From NCBI GenBank assembly GCA_019058445.1, contig JAHPZA010000009.1:310001-374000 (forward strand): a stretch of 64,000 nucleotides of DNA, read 5' to 3'. Below, in pieces: positions 35,280-44,621 of the stretch. The position numbers were made by a program, and so were the translations under genes. The notes below the pieces were generated by a model that saw only the letters and a list, made by a program, of their open reading frames with translations, searched no databases and was not told where the DNA came from. Each line of letters opens with the position of its first letter. The stretch's first letter is position 1. The DNA is from Promethearchaeota archaeon. GTDB lineage: Archaea; Asgardarchaeota; Lokiarchaeia; Sigyniarchaeales; SOKP01.

Positions 35280-36981
35280 GCTCCTTTACTTCAAATATTC
35301 CCAATATAACGGGTTTTTGTTTCAGCTCTAAACCATCTTTAGTTCTATAAACTAAAGAGTGCCAAAGAAAATTCTTATCATCTCGTTCAGGATAGTCCCA
35401 GCGGTAATGTGCACCCCTACTCTCTTTCCTCATCAAAGCAGCATATGCAGTTACTTCTGCAATATCTAACATACTTCTAAGCTCCAAAGTGCGAATAAGA
35501 CCATAATTAAATTTACGATCTGATGTTGCTATGTGTACGTCTTGAAAATCTTCTTGTAATCTTTTAAGATCCTCATACGCGTATTTAAGTTCATCTTGTT
35601 TTCGAAAAACTCCAACATATTGATTCATAATTCCTCCCATGGCCTGCCTTATTACAACTGGTTTTTTACCGCTGTTATTTTCCCATTTTTTAAATAAATC
35701 TTCAGTTTCCTTTAATACTTTATTTTCAACATTTTCTCTGATAGGTGAGGATGGTCTTGAGGGTAAGCCTTTTTCCAATAACTTTCTGCCAATGGCTCTT
35801 CCGAATACTGAAGTTTCTAATAATGAATTACCCCCTAAACGATTTGCTCCATGAACAGAAAGGCATGAACATTCCCCAACAACCCATAGTCCAGACAAAT
35901 CAGTTTCTCCAAAATCTCCTTCAAATTTTGTAGCTATCCCTCCCATACTATAATGTTGACCAGGTTGTACGGGGATTGGCTCCTCAATTGGATCTATTCC
36001 CGCAAAGTAAATACTTATCTCTCGAATCCCGGGAAGCCTTTCATTTATTTTATTCGCACCTAAATGAGTAAGATCTAGATTAACGTAAGCATTTTCGAAG
36101 CCACGCCCTTCCATGACTTCAATGTCGATTGCCCTCGCTACCATATCACGAGGTGCAAGTTCCATTGCCTTTGGGGCAGTTTTGCTCATAAATCGTTCAC
36201 CTTCATTGTTATACAAAAGCCCTCCTTCTCCGCGTGCCCCCTCGGTAATTAAAATATTTGTACCATATAAAGTTGTAGGATGGAATTGTACAAATTCACA
36301 GTCTTGCATTGGAACTCCCGCTCTGAAAGCTGCGCCATTTCCATCTCCTGTATTGATAATTGCATTTGTAGAGCTTTTAAACATTCTCCCAAATCCTCCC
36401 GTGGCGAGAATAACATACAATGATCGAAATATCACAAGTTCCCCGCTGGCAATATCAAGACAGATGACGCCAGCGATTTTATTCTCAACAACAATAAGGT
36501 CAATCAAGAAATATTCATCGAAAAATTTAACACTATTTCTAACACACTGTTCATATAAGGTATGCAAAAGTGCATGTCCAGTACGATCTCCTGCGTAACA
36601 AGTACGAGGAAAGCCAGCTCCTCCGAAAGGTCTTTGGGCAATTAAGCCAGAATCTAACCGCGAAAATGGAGCTCCCATACTCTCAAATTCAATCACAATT
36701 TTTGGAGCTTCTTCACACATAAACATTACTACGTTTTGATCAGCTAAATAGTCGGAGCCTTTAACTGTATCAAACGCATGTCCTTTCGGGGTATCATCCT
36801 TGCCAACTTCTAGATTGCCTAGAGCAGCGTTAATTCCTCCTTGAGCAGCTCCTGAATGGCTACGTACAGGATATACTTTACTAATAATCGCTACATTCCA
36901 TTGAGATGATAATTCCAAACCAGCTCTTAGGCCACTAAGTCCTGCCCCTACAATAATTACATCAAATTCTTCAATATCCAT
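35269..36981 (-). CDS. sdhA: succinate dehydrogenase/fumarate reductase flavoprotein subunit
   Basis: 570 residues. FAD binding is IIVGAGLSGLRAGLELS, followed by VRSHSGAAQGGINAALGN, where the His is the usual covalent FAD attachment. Catalytic blocks include EFVQFHPTTLYGTNILITEG, RGEGGLLYN, QHYSMGGI and the C-terminal ANRLGGNSLLETSVFG. L-aspartate oxidase is unlikely given the adjacent sdhB. It starts 58 nt after korB. In an anaerobe the direction could be either succinate oxidation or fumarate reduction. Confidence 0.95.
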   Translation of the reverse strand: MDIEEFDVIIVGAGLSGLRAGLELSSQWNVAIISKVYPVRSHSGAAQGGINAALGNLEVGKDDTPKGHAFDTVKGSDYLADQNVVMFMCEEAPKIVIEFESMGAPFSRLDSGLIAQRPFGGAGFPRTCYAGDRTGHALLHTLYEQCVRNSVKFFDEYFLIDLIVVENKIAGVICLDIASGELVIFRSLYVILATGGFGRMFKSSTNAIINTGDGNGAAFRAGVPMQDCEFVQFHPTTLYGTNILITEGARGEGGLLYNNEGERFMSKTAPKAMELAPRDMVARAIDIEVMEGRGFENAYVNLDLTHLGANKINERLPGIREISIYFAGIDPIEEPIPVQPGQHYSMGGIATKFEGDFGETDLSGLWVVGECSCLSVHGANRLGGNSLLETSVFGRAIGRKLLEKGLPSRPSSPIRENVENKVLKETEDLFKKWENNSGKKPVVIRQAMGGIMNQYVGVFRKQDELKYAYEDLKRLQEDFQDVHIATSDRKFNYGLIRTLELRSMLDIAEVTAYAALMRKESRGAHYRWDYPERDDKNFLWHSLVYRTKDGLELKQKPVILGIFEVKERAY

Positions 36982-37039
36982 AAAATACCAACTATTCTAT
37001 ATATTTTAATTTGAATTATAATATAAAAAACAATATGGA

Positions 37040-37897
37040 TTAGCGAAATGTTTCTAATAATTCATTAAATTTAATTTTGTCTAATTCCCTTTTGTAGAGG
37101 GGAGTGCTGTCATTATCGTAAATCCCTACATTTTCTTCGTAAGTTTTTTTATTGGGATTAAGGTATAAAATTCCTAAAGGGAATTTTCTAGTTTCTAAAG
37201 CTTTTTCAATTGCTTTATTTTGGTCATAAGGATCATGAGAATCATCTAAATAATAAGTGTTTTGTTTATACCACTCATAGGTGTTGACCCGATTGAAAGA
37301 GACGCATGGACAAAATAAATCTATCAAGGCATATCCTTTATGTTTGATAGCTTTTTTAAGGATCTCTTTAGTTTGTTCAATATCGCCCACAAAAGCACGG
37401 GCTACAAAGGAAGCATCTAATGATATAGCTATTGCCGGTGCATTAAAAGGCTGATTATATACTCCTTTTACTTGTACCTTTGTTACAAAGCCAATTTGGC
37501 TTGTAGCAGAAGCCTGTCCCTTAGTAAGTCCATATACCTGATTATTGTGTACGATATTCACAATATCCGGATTATACCGAATCGTATGTAGAAAATGATT
37601 ACCTCCCTCACTAAAAGTGCACCCGTCTCCACTAACTGCTATGACTGTAAGTTCTGGATTGGCAGCTTTGGCTCCAAGTGCATTGGATAAATATCGCCCA
37701 TGTAGTCCATTAAAACTCTGGGATTTCATGAAATGTGGAAATTTTCCAGCTTGACCAATTCCCGATATTAAAGCAAATTCATATGGTTTTATTCCTAATT
37801 CGCTAAGGGTTTCTTTCATTATTCTAAGAGCAAGATAATTTCCACAACCTGGACACCACGAAATTTCTGCATCTCGATCAAAAATATTACTTGACAT
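37040..37897 (-). CDS. korB: 2-oxoacid:ferredoxin oxidoreductase beta subunit
   Basis: 285 residues. The TPP-binding signature is [20 protein letters not shown], continuing [19 protein letters not shown]. The N-terminus has the motif [14 protein letters not shown], whose Cys pair with a later Cys ([13 protein letters not shown]) ligates the single [4Fe-4S] cluster. Size and TCA context favour 2-oxoglutarate over pyruvate, although sequence alone cannot fix this. Its partner korA is 3.6 kb upstream on the same strand, separated by an insertion. Confidence 0.92.
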   Translation of the reverse strand: MSSNIFDRDAEISWCPGCGNYLALRIMKETLSELGIKPYEFALISGIGQAGKFPHFMKSQSFNGLHGRYLSNALGAKAANPELTVIAVSGDGCTFSEGGNHFLHTIRYNPDIVNIVHNNQVYGLTKGQASATSQIGFVTKVQVKGVYNQPFNAPAIAISLDASFVARAFVGDIEQTKEILKKAIKHKGYALIDLFCPCVSFNRVNTYEWYKQNTYYLDDSHDPYDQNKAIEKALETRKFPLGILYLNPNKKTYEENVGIYDNDSTPLYKRELDKIKFNELLETFR

Positions 37898-37998
37898 TTT
37901 CTTAATTATTTTCTCGAATAATTAAGATATCTTTTACTAACGAATAAATAAATTCTTTCTTAATAGTTTATAATAAGACTTAGGACTATGAATTATAT

Positions 37999-39828
37999 TT
38001 AAAAGTAATCTAATGTTTTTTGCTTTCTAAGTCTTATAAAATCTTCAGTACTAAAGTTTTTTATGTTTTTTTCTTCATATTTCTTTAATAATTGTTCTAA
38101 ACTGTAAATATCCTTCTCAGCACTTAATTGAATTATATCATAGAAAGTACTTGTATGGTTTTCAGGAATTCCTATTATTTTTTCGAATAATAAAGGAGAT
38201 ACTAATCTAGTATCATCCATCTTAACCTGTTTAGTTTTATATCGAATACTTGATGGAAGCTCAAAATATAATTTATATGAATCCCACCTAGTTCCAACAA
38301 GAAGGAGCAATGAATTAGGAAGATTTCTATACTTTGAAGTTTTCCTTGCGATAAGATTCTTATGTAATTTATTTCTTTTGAAAAATCCTAAAGAAAACTC
38401 TATTAAAAGATAATCTTTTGATGCCAATAGGTAATAAAAATTACTTAGAAAATTTCTAAGCTCTGGTATCTCTTCAACTAATTTCTTGAATCTAGTTTTC
38501 AAATGTTTTAAAAAGGTATTATTGATGATTATTATTGCATCTATCCGAAAACCTTGTTGTGGATAAAAAATTTCAGTCTCAGTAAAATATATCGGAGTTA
38601 AATTTTGCCCATTAATAATATCAGGTATAAAGAATTTTAATATATCGTGATTAAGGATTCCGATTCGCTGATTGATTATTTGCCGTGAATTTAGATTTAG
38701 ATAACTTACTATATCAGAATATGATTTATTGAATCTTAATATTGAATTTAAAAACCCCCGATAATATTTTTCTACTTCTTCATAAGAGGGAGCTTCATTT
38801 TCATCTAACTCAAAAATTTCAGATAAATCAGGATAAATAATTTCTATAAAATAATTTAATAATCCTTTATACGTCGTTTGCGTGTAAATTACTTCCCAAT
38901 GAGGATCAAATCCTAGATATTTTACAAAATCATTGTAAGTATAATCTAGTCTTTTTAAAGATTTTCTAAATCCCCGAAATTCTGATTTATCTATTTGACC
39001 GCTTTTAGGTATTTCTTTAAGTCCAAAATCGTGCTTTAATCTCAAATTAGGTAAGATTTTTTCATAAAAAAACTTAATATGCTTTTCTAAATCCCAGCCA
39101 ACATAACTATACTTATATTCAATATTAGGTGTAAAACCAGCACCAATGATTATATCATTCAGATTTAAACCCAATGTATTATATGCCCTTTTCCAATAGC
39201 CGGAAAAACCTGCTTTTTCTATATCATCTTCAGAAGGACTTTTGTTAAATATTGGATAAATAACTTCTCGAAAAAAGTCAATGGCTAAACTATTATTGAT
39301 TAACCAATCGTAGCGATGAATTAAAGTTCTATATTTAATATTATGTTTTTTAAAAAATGAAATTTCTGCTTTTGAAAAATTAAATCTTTTGATAAATAGA
39401 TTTGCTTTTTTTACAATATCTCCATAATTTAACTTACGATAATCAAGAGCTCTTATGAATTTATTATTTATTATTCGCATGACCTCTCTCATAGGAGCCT
39501 CATCAGGTAATAAAGAGTATTGTTTCTGAACTAATTTAGTTAATATTTTATCTTTTAAGTATCTGGAAGCGTTAAGTATTGCATCTTTATAATATCTTGG
39601 ATATCCATTTTCATTCCAATCTAAAAAACTCCAATTTTGGCGCTTAACAACAATATGTTCTTTGCTCATAAAATCTTTCAAATGCCCATTTTTTATAAGA
39701 TCTTCAATATCAGAATTATTAAGCTCCTCGGTTTTCTCATATTTCTGTTTCTTTATAGAACAAAATCCAAAGTTCTCACATTCTAACTCTTCTTTAATGG
39801 ATTTTTCTTTTTCGTACTCTTTAGACAT
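37999..39828 (-). CDS. repeat protein with nuclease-like C-terminal domain, putative homing-type endonuclease
   Basis: 609 residues. At least four repeats of about 90 residues share the pattern aromatic-x2-hydrophobic...Y-x-D-hydrophobic-hydrophobic: LDYRKLNYGDIVKKAN, YNTLGLNLNDIIIGAGF, LKRLDYTYNDFVKYLGF and ILRFNKSYSDIVSYLNL. This recalls homing-endonuclease-associated DNA-binding repeats. Residues about 410-520 contain TEIFYPQQGFRIDAIIIIN, then YLLIEFSLGFFKR; the D...E-x-S arrangement resembles a PD-(D/E)xK core with a changed Lys. There is no signal peptide or membrane segment. It sits inside the split kor locus. Nuclease activity is an inference from the motif. Confidence 0.55.
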   Translation of the reverse strand: MSKEYEKEKSIKEELECENFGFCSIKKQKYEKTEELNNSDIEDLIKNGHLKDFMSKEHIVVKRQNWSFLDWNENGYPRYYKDAILNASRYLKDKILTKLVQKQYSLLPDEAPMREVMRIINNKFIRALDYRKLNYGDIVKKANLFIKRFNFSKAEISFFKKHNIKYRTLIHRYDWLINNSLAIDFFREVIYPIFNKSPSEDDIEKAGFSGYWKRAYNTLGLNLNDIIIGAGFTPNIEYKYSYVGWDLEKHIKFFYEKILPNLRLKHDFGLKEIPKSGQIDKSEFRGFRKSLKRLDYTYNDFVKYLGFDPHWEVIYTQTTYKGLLNYFIEIIYPDLSEIFELDENEAPSYEEVEKYYRGFLNSILRFNKSYSDIVSYLNLNSRQIINQRIGILNHDILKFFIPDIINGQNLTPIYFTETEIFYPQQGFRIDAIIIINNTFLKHLKTRFKKLVEEIPELRNFLSNFYYLLASKDYLLIEFSLGFFKRNKLHKNLIARKTSKYRNLPNSLLLLVGTRWDSYKLYFELPSSIRYKTKQVKMDDTRLVSPLLFEKIIGIPENHTSTFYDIIQLSAEKDIYSLEQLLKKYEEKNIKNFSTEDFIRLRKQKTLDYF

Positions 39829-40018
39829 GTTTTTATCACATCACTTTGTTATCTTGATCTTAAATAGATTAGAACGTAATATTTTAACATTTTTTTAAAA
39901 CTATTCAAATACCGAAACGAATATATAATTCTTTTTCATCATATTTAAATCTTTGATTTTTGACAGAATTTAGAAATGGATAAAAAATTATATATAAAAT
40001 AGATTTTATTAAACTACA

Positions 40019-40144
40019 ATGGGCATGAATAGAAAAGAAATCGTTGAGGAAATTAGAATTGTACTGAATCAAAATGAAGATCTAAAGGACGTTAAATTTA
40101 AACCGCATTATAAAAGTAAATTTTTGACCTCATCCATGATATAG
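40019..40144 (+). CDS. small hypothetical ORF, 41 aa
   Basis: ATG at 40019 (a second in-frame ATG at 40025) opens a 41-residue frame ending at TAG 40142-40144. The N-terminal part is helical (MNRKEIVEEIRIVLNQNED) and a basic tail follows. A TATATAAAA-like sequence lies about 30 nt upstream, compatible with a leaderless transcript. It could be a genuine small protein or the decayed start of a longer gene. Otherwise, the 478-bp gap at 39829-40306 shows no gene, only A+T-rich DNA. Confidence 0.35.
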   Translation: MGMNRKEIVEEIRIVLNQNEDLKDVKFKPHYKSKFLTSSMI

Positions 40145-40306
40145 TAATCCTATATTTTCTATTCAAGCTTATAATATACTTAATATTTATTTCTTTATTA
40201 TTTAATTTGATAGATGTAAGACAAAAATTTCTATTAAATTGGTGAAAATAAAATATCAAAAAGAAAATCAGAAATAAATTCTTTTAATTTTAAAATTATT
40301 TGCCTA

Positions 40307-41254
40307 TTGATTTGTATTGTGAGTCTTATTATTAGTTTTATAAGTTTATATATAATTCAGGGCTTACTAGGAATAATTTTGTTTTGTATATTTTTTAACA
40401 TGTTATTAATTTTTATATATATCAATTCACGTATCATATTCCAATTTAACACCAGTTTAATAGGTGTATCATTATTTTTGATTGGACTTGCCTTTGCAAT
40501 ATCAACATTAGTTTTTAATCCATTTAACATCTTAGGAACATTATTGTTTGCTATTATTTATATGGTAATGATCGTAGTTGGAATATTATTTATTAAAGAT
40601 GGAATAAAATTCAAACAAAAAGATAAAAAATGTAATCAACTAGTTATAGAAAAAATAATTCACAAAAATAAGATGGATAAAGAAGAAGTTCAGGTTTTAG
40701 AAAATTTAGAAAGAATTCTTGGAAGGAAAATTGCGCGATTAAATAACATTAATTATGATACAATTGGAGTTCAAATTGTTGAAAATAAAATCGTAGGATT
40801 GGCCTTGTATAAATGCGAGCTAAATTATTTACCAGATTACATAGGTGAACTTAAATCACTCCAAGTATTAGGTTTGAGTTCTAATCAATTAAAAGAACTC
40901 CCTGAATCTATAGGCAGATTAAACTCTCTGAAAATATTAGATTTAGATAATAATCAGTTAAAAAAACTCCCTGAATCCATTGGTCAATTATCATCTCTAG
41001 AGGGATTATTAAGTCTAAGAAATAATCAATTAACTAAACTTCCAGAGTCCATTGGAAAATTAAAATCTCTTAAAGAATTTAATTTAAGTAAAAATAAATT
41101 AACAACTTTACCTGATGCTTTTAAAGCACTTGAATCACTTGAAATTTTAGATATACGATTTAATCCGTTATCTAAGTCAAAAAATCAAGATGATAGGACC
41201 AAAATAATATTAAAATATTTGAAAAAGCATGGTGTTAAAATTTATAAATCTTAG
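40307..41254 (+). CDS. membrane-anchored leucine-rich-repeat protein
   Basis: 315 residues from TTG 40307; the frame is open upstream to 40238, but I see no ATG, GTG or other TTG start, so the N-terminus is uncertain. About the first 100 residues form three or four hydrophobic segments (for example ISFISLYIIQGLLGIILF). After a charged linker come five 23-residue LRRs from residue 165: LQVLGLSSNQLKELPESIG, LKILDLDNNQLKKLP and similar. The repeats are presumably cytosolic, but the topology is not certain. It is located in the kor insertion, divergent from the nuclease-like gene. Confidence 0.7.
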   Translation: MICIVSLIISFISLYIIQGLLGIILFCIFFNMLLIFIYINSRIIFQFNTSLIGVSLFLIGLAFAISTLVFNPFNILGTLLFAIIYMVMIVVGILFIKDGIKFKQKDKKCNQLVIEKIIHKNKMDKEEVQVLENLERILGRKIARLNNINYDTIGVQIVENKIVGLALYKCELNYLPDYIGELKSLQVLGLSSNQLKELPESIGRLNSLKILDLDNNQLKKLPESIGQLSSLEGLLSLRNNQLTKLPESIGKLKSLKEFNLSKNKLTTLPDAFKALESLEILDIRFNPLSKSKNQDDRTKIILKYLKKHGVKIYKS

Positions 41255-41301
41255 TTCTTCTTAAGGAAATTATTATTATAAATAAAAGATTTAAATTCTA
41301 C

Positions 41302-41547
41302 TTGGAAAAAGGATTATCAATAGTCTCAATCATTATTGGTGCATGTTTTGTTATATATTTCTGGATTCTAATTGGTTTAACACTGTTTTGGATTAGTTTT
41401 TCAAATTATTATATCAATTGGAATATATTTATCCCAATCTTAATTATCTTGTTCTTAGGAATAATCGCAATCATTATTGGAATAAAAGGATTAAGAAACA
41501 AATTATATAAAGAAAAGATAACTCAAATTCGGTTTTACTTCTTTTAA
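41302..41547 (+). CDS. small membrane protein, two predicted helices
   Basis: 81 residues from TTG 41302. Two hydrophobic segments are evident, SIIIGACFVIYFWILIGLTL and IPILIILFLGIIAIIIG, followed by a basic tail. It follows the LRR membrane gene by 47 nt in the same orientation and may be its partner. It overlaps the 3' end of korA by 4 nt on the opposite strand. No family is recognised. The TTG start and short length leave some doubt that it is translated. Confidence 0.5.
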   Translation: MEKGLSIVSIIIGACFVIYFWILIGLTLFWISFSNYYINWNIFIPILIILFLGIIAIIIGIKGLRNKLYKEKITQIRFYFF

Positions 41548-43259
41548 TCACCCTCAACAATTTTTTTTAATTTTTGGTGTAATTCTTCTACTGAAAACAC
41601 ATAACCACTGTACTTTAATATGTTTATATCGATCTTTACATGAGTCTCTAACTCTACTAACTTGGCAAATTGCCCTGTAGGATTGTTTTCGATTGCGATA
41701 ATCTTTTTCGCTTTATTCACATGGTCAATAATACTTGAATGTAAAGGATAGACTTGCTTAAAATGCAAAAATGCGATATCTTCTCGGTTCAGAGTTTCGA
41801 GTGCTTCTTTAATTAAATAGTAGTTGCTTCCCCATCCTATGATTAAAAATTCATAATCATCATTTCCAATGAGTTCAGGTGGTGTAGCTATCTTTTTGAT
41901 GAGTTCAAGTTTCTTATACCGTTTTTCAACTGTTTTTTTCCTAATGGTTGGATCTTCTGTAATATTTCCTTCTTCTGTATGAGTATGACTATCCGCATCT
42001 ACTAGTCCAGTTCCGTATCCTGGAACACTAAGAGGAGAAATGCCACTTTCAGTGAATCGATATCTTTCATAATTCTCATCATTTTGTACGAAATATTTTT
42101 TAATTTCTAATTTTTCATGCTCTAAAGAAGATATGTTGTAATATGAATCAATGAGATATTGGTCAGATAAGATAAAAACGGGTACTTGATATTTTTGTGT
42201 TAAATTAAACGCATTTTGAGTTAGTTTAAACGCATCTTCGATTGTTCCTGGAGCGAATATAATTCTTGGGAAATATCCCGCTCCAGCATAAAGAACTAGT
42301 TCAAGATCTTCCTGCGCAGTACGAGTGGGCATACCGGTCGCAGGTCCAGGTCTCTGACCAACAAGTATTACAATAGGTAGTTCCATCATACCTGCTAAAC
42401 TTACTCCTTCACACATTAGAGAAAAACCACCTCCAGAGGTAGAAACAAAAGAACGCGCCCCTGTATATGAAGCACCTATAGCTTTATTTATTACACTAAT
42501 CTCATCTTCAGACTGATCAACTATAATAGAGAAATCAAGACCATGTTGAGCAAGAAAAGTTCCAACACCAGTAGAGGGAGCCATTGGATAAAATGTAACA
42601 TAATTGGCACCTCCAGCTATAGCTCCCAGGGCCACTGCTTCTCTTCCATCTAACAAATAATCATTAATTACATCAAAATTTCTTTTCAACATGAATTCTC
42701 TCTTTATTTTGCTATTTCTTATTAAATTCGCAGCAATTTCGAATCCTTTATCAGCAGCTTTAATATTCTCATCTATAAGAGCTTTTCCTTTACTTTTAAA
42801 AGTTTCAGAAAGAGCTGTGTGAAGTGTATTTTCATTTACATTTAAAAGACCACATATAACACCAAGAGCAATTATATTAGCAAAAATTTTACCTCCAATT
42901 TCCTTTGCAAGTTGCTCAAAAGGAATTTCAATCCTCTCGCAATCATTTTCAGAGCTCGTTTGAATAAATTGCTTTTCCCCGAGGACTAAAGTTTGTTGAG
43001 AAATTCTTTCCTTTATATGAGGTATTGCCTCTTCGTTAAGAGGAATTAATATGTCAATTCGTTCTATATAAGCCCGAACTGGATTGGAAGAGACACGTAT
43101 CGATGTGGAATTAACCCCACCTCGAACTCTTGACATATATTCTCTCGTTGCAAATACATTAAATCCAGATTTTTTTAATGTTCTTGTAAGTAAGCTTTCA
43201 ACTGTTTGAATTCCTTGACCCGCAGCTCCACATAATACTATAGAAAAATCATTCTCCAA
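41544..43259 (-). CDS. korA: 2-oxoacid:ferredoxin oxidoreductase, fused gamma-alpha subunit
   Basis: 571 residues. The N-terminal 190 residues are the gamma domain (IVLCGAAGQGIQTVESLL, then SRVRGGVNSTSIRV), and the rest is the alpha pyrimidine-binding unit (EAVALGAIAGGANYVTFYPMAPSTGV, VSTSGGGFSLMCEGVSLAGM). This fused order is usual for KorA/VorA-type two-subunit enzymes. Substrate is probably 2-oxoglutarate, judged from the TCA neighbours. The beta subunit lies beyond the insertion. It is divergent from sucC over a 237-bp region, so the steps to succinyl-CoA and succinate share a promoter region. Confidence 0.93.
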   Translation of the reverse strand: MENDFSIVLCGAAGQGIQTVESLLTRTLKKSGFNVFATREYMSRVRGGVNSTSIRVSSNPVRAYIERIDILIPLNEEAIPHIKERISQQTLVLGEKQFIQTSSENDCERIEIPFEQLAKEIGGKIFANIIALGVICGLLNVNENTLHTALSETFKSKGKALIDENIKAADKGFEIAANLIRNSKIKREFMLKRNFDVINDYLLDGREAVALGAIAGGANYVTFYPMAPSTGVGTFLAQHGLDFSIIVDQSEDEISVINKAIGASYTGARSFVSTSGGGFSLMCEGVSLAGMMELPIVILVGQRPGPATGMPTRTAQEDLELVLYAGAGYFPRIIFAPGTIEDAFKLTQNAFNLTQKYQVPVFILSDQYLIDSYYNISSLEHEKLEIKKYFVQNDENYERYRFTESGISPLSVPGYGTGLVDADSHTHTEEGNITEDPTIRKKTVEKRYKKLELIKKIATPPELIGNDDYEFLIIGWGSNYYLIKEALETLNREDIAFLHFKQVYPLHSSIIDHVNKAKKIIAIENNPTGQFAKLVELETHVKIDINILKYSGYVFSVEELHQKLKKIVEGD

Positions 43260-43483
43260 AATAATTTCCTCCTTTTTTGAGTTTGATATGACAACAGTTA
43301 TTTAAATGATTCAAAACATTGTATTTTTGACAAAACTACTTTTTATTTAAGTTGGGATAGATAGTATTAAAAAGACTTTGTTAATGAATTATAAATCTGC
43401 AATTATAGAAACTAATAAATTATAGAATATTAGAATAAGTTTTATTAAGAAATACAGAAATTTTATATTTAATTTCGAAGCAA

Positions 43484-43499
43484 GGTGGCGTAAAAAATT
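43484..43499 (+). promoter_or_regulatory. sucC ribosome-binding site and likely ATT start
   Basis: GGTGG at 43484-43488 is followed after 8 nt by ATT at 43497. The frame is closed immediately upstream by TAA 43491-43493, and the next in-frame ATG or GTG (GTG 43566) would remove the first conserved beta-alpha unit. ATT is therefore the best start, with AAA 43494 the only other codon available before it. Confidence 0.5.
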
Positions 43500-44621
43500 C
43501 GCTTACTCGAATATGAAAGTAAGGAAGTATTTTCTCAATTTGGTCTTCCGCTTGCGAAAAATAATGTGATCAATAATAAGGAAGATATTGAAGAAAAAGT
43601 AGATATATTTCAATTTCCAGCAATAATTAAATCACAAATTGCGATCGGAAGTAGAAAAAAAGCTGGGTTAATTAAAATTGCGCAGAATAACACCGAAGCA
43701 AAAGCTCTATGTGAAGAATTCTTTAGGAAAGAGGTTGGAGGCTTTCGAGTAGAAGCTATTCTTATTGAGGAATTGGTTACAATTCAACATGAATACTACT
43801 GCTCAATCGCCTTAGATGCTTCCAGTAGGCAGTTCTTTTTAATTGCGAGTAAAGAAGGAGGAATTGATATTGAAGAAGTGGCGACAACCCATCCCGAGGC
43901 TATAATTAAAGAAAATTTTTCATTGAAACAAGGTTTAACCAAAGAAATTGCTAAAAAGGTCGCAGAACAATTAGATATCACAAATAAACTTTTAAATTCT
44001 GCTATAGATATTTTTTTAAAGTTATGGGAAATTACATTTAAGACAGAAGCGCAATTAGTTGAAATTAATCCTTTAGTTTTGACCCCTTCAGGGTTATTAG
44101 CCGTAGATGGAAAGATGATTTTAGATGATGATGCAGCTTTTCGCCAACCATTAATTCAAGAATTAGAACCAAAAAAACTCTCTAATTTGGAGAAAGTAGC
44201 TAAAGAGGCAGGTTTTTCATTTGTAGAATTAGAGGGGGATATTGGAATCTTAGCAAATGGGGCTGGGTTAACTATGGCGCTTTTAGATGTATTATCTCAG
44301 CTCGGATTAAAACCCGCAAATTTTTTAGATGTTGGTGGGGGTGCCAGTAAAGAACGTGTGTATAAAGCCCTTGAGTTAATATTTAAACTGACTCCTAAAT
44401 GTGTTTTAATTAATATTTTTGGTGGAATAACCCGCTGTGATATTGTTGCAGAGGCTGTTATTCAAGCTCTAAAAGACTTCTCAAATGCTCCCCCTATAGT
44501 TATCAGATTAACGGGGACAAATGAAAAAGAGGGAATTGATTTACTTAAACGTGAGAATATTAATGCATTCAATGACGTAATGGAAGCAGTCAAAAAAGTG
44601 AAGGAGGTACTAGGTGGCTAA
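43497..44621 (+). CDS. sucC: succinyl-CoA synthetase (ADP-forming) beta subunit
   Basis: About 374 residues when started at ATT 43497. The sequence LLEYESKEVFSQFGLPLAKN is the conserved N-terminal ATP-grasp block. Starting at GTG 43566 would give only 351 residues and lose it. Later blocks include VEINPLVLTPSGLLAVDGKMILDDDA with the metal ligands, and NIFGGITRCDIVAEAVI. It overlaps sucD by 8 nt. The product makes ATP or GTP from succinyl-CoA at the TCA substrate-level step. The length is slightly below the usual 385-390. Confidence 0.93.
   Translation: MRLLEYESKEVFSQFGLPLAKNNVINNKEDIEEKVDIFQFPAIIKSQIAIGSRKKAGLIKIAQNNTEAKALCEEFFRKEVGGFRVEAILIEELVTIQHEYYCSIALDASSRQFFLIASKEGGIDIEEVATTHPEAIIKENFSLKQGLTKEIAKKVAEQLDITNKLLNSAIDIFLKLWEITFKTEAQLVEINPLVLTPSGLLAVDGKMILDDDAAFRQPLIQELEPKKLSNLEKVAKEAGFSFVELEGDIGILANGAGLTMALLDVLSQLGLKPANFLDVGGGASKERVYKALELIFKLTPKCVLINIFGGITRCDIVAEAVIQALKDFSNAPPIVIRLTGTNEKEGIDLLKRENINAFNDVMEAVKKVKEVLGG

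Noticed and set aside
36113..36598. 161-residue plus-strand frame opposite sdhA
   Set aside because: It is antisense to an enzyme with all catalytic motifs; its sequence has no start context or domain and mirrors codon bias of sdhA.
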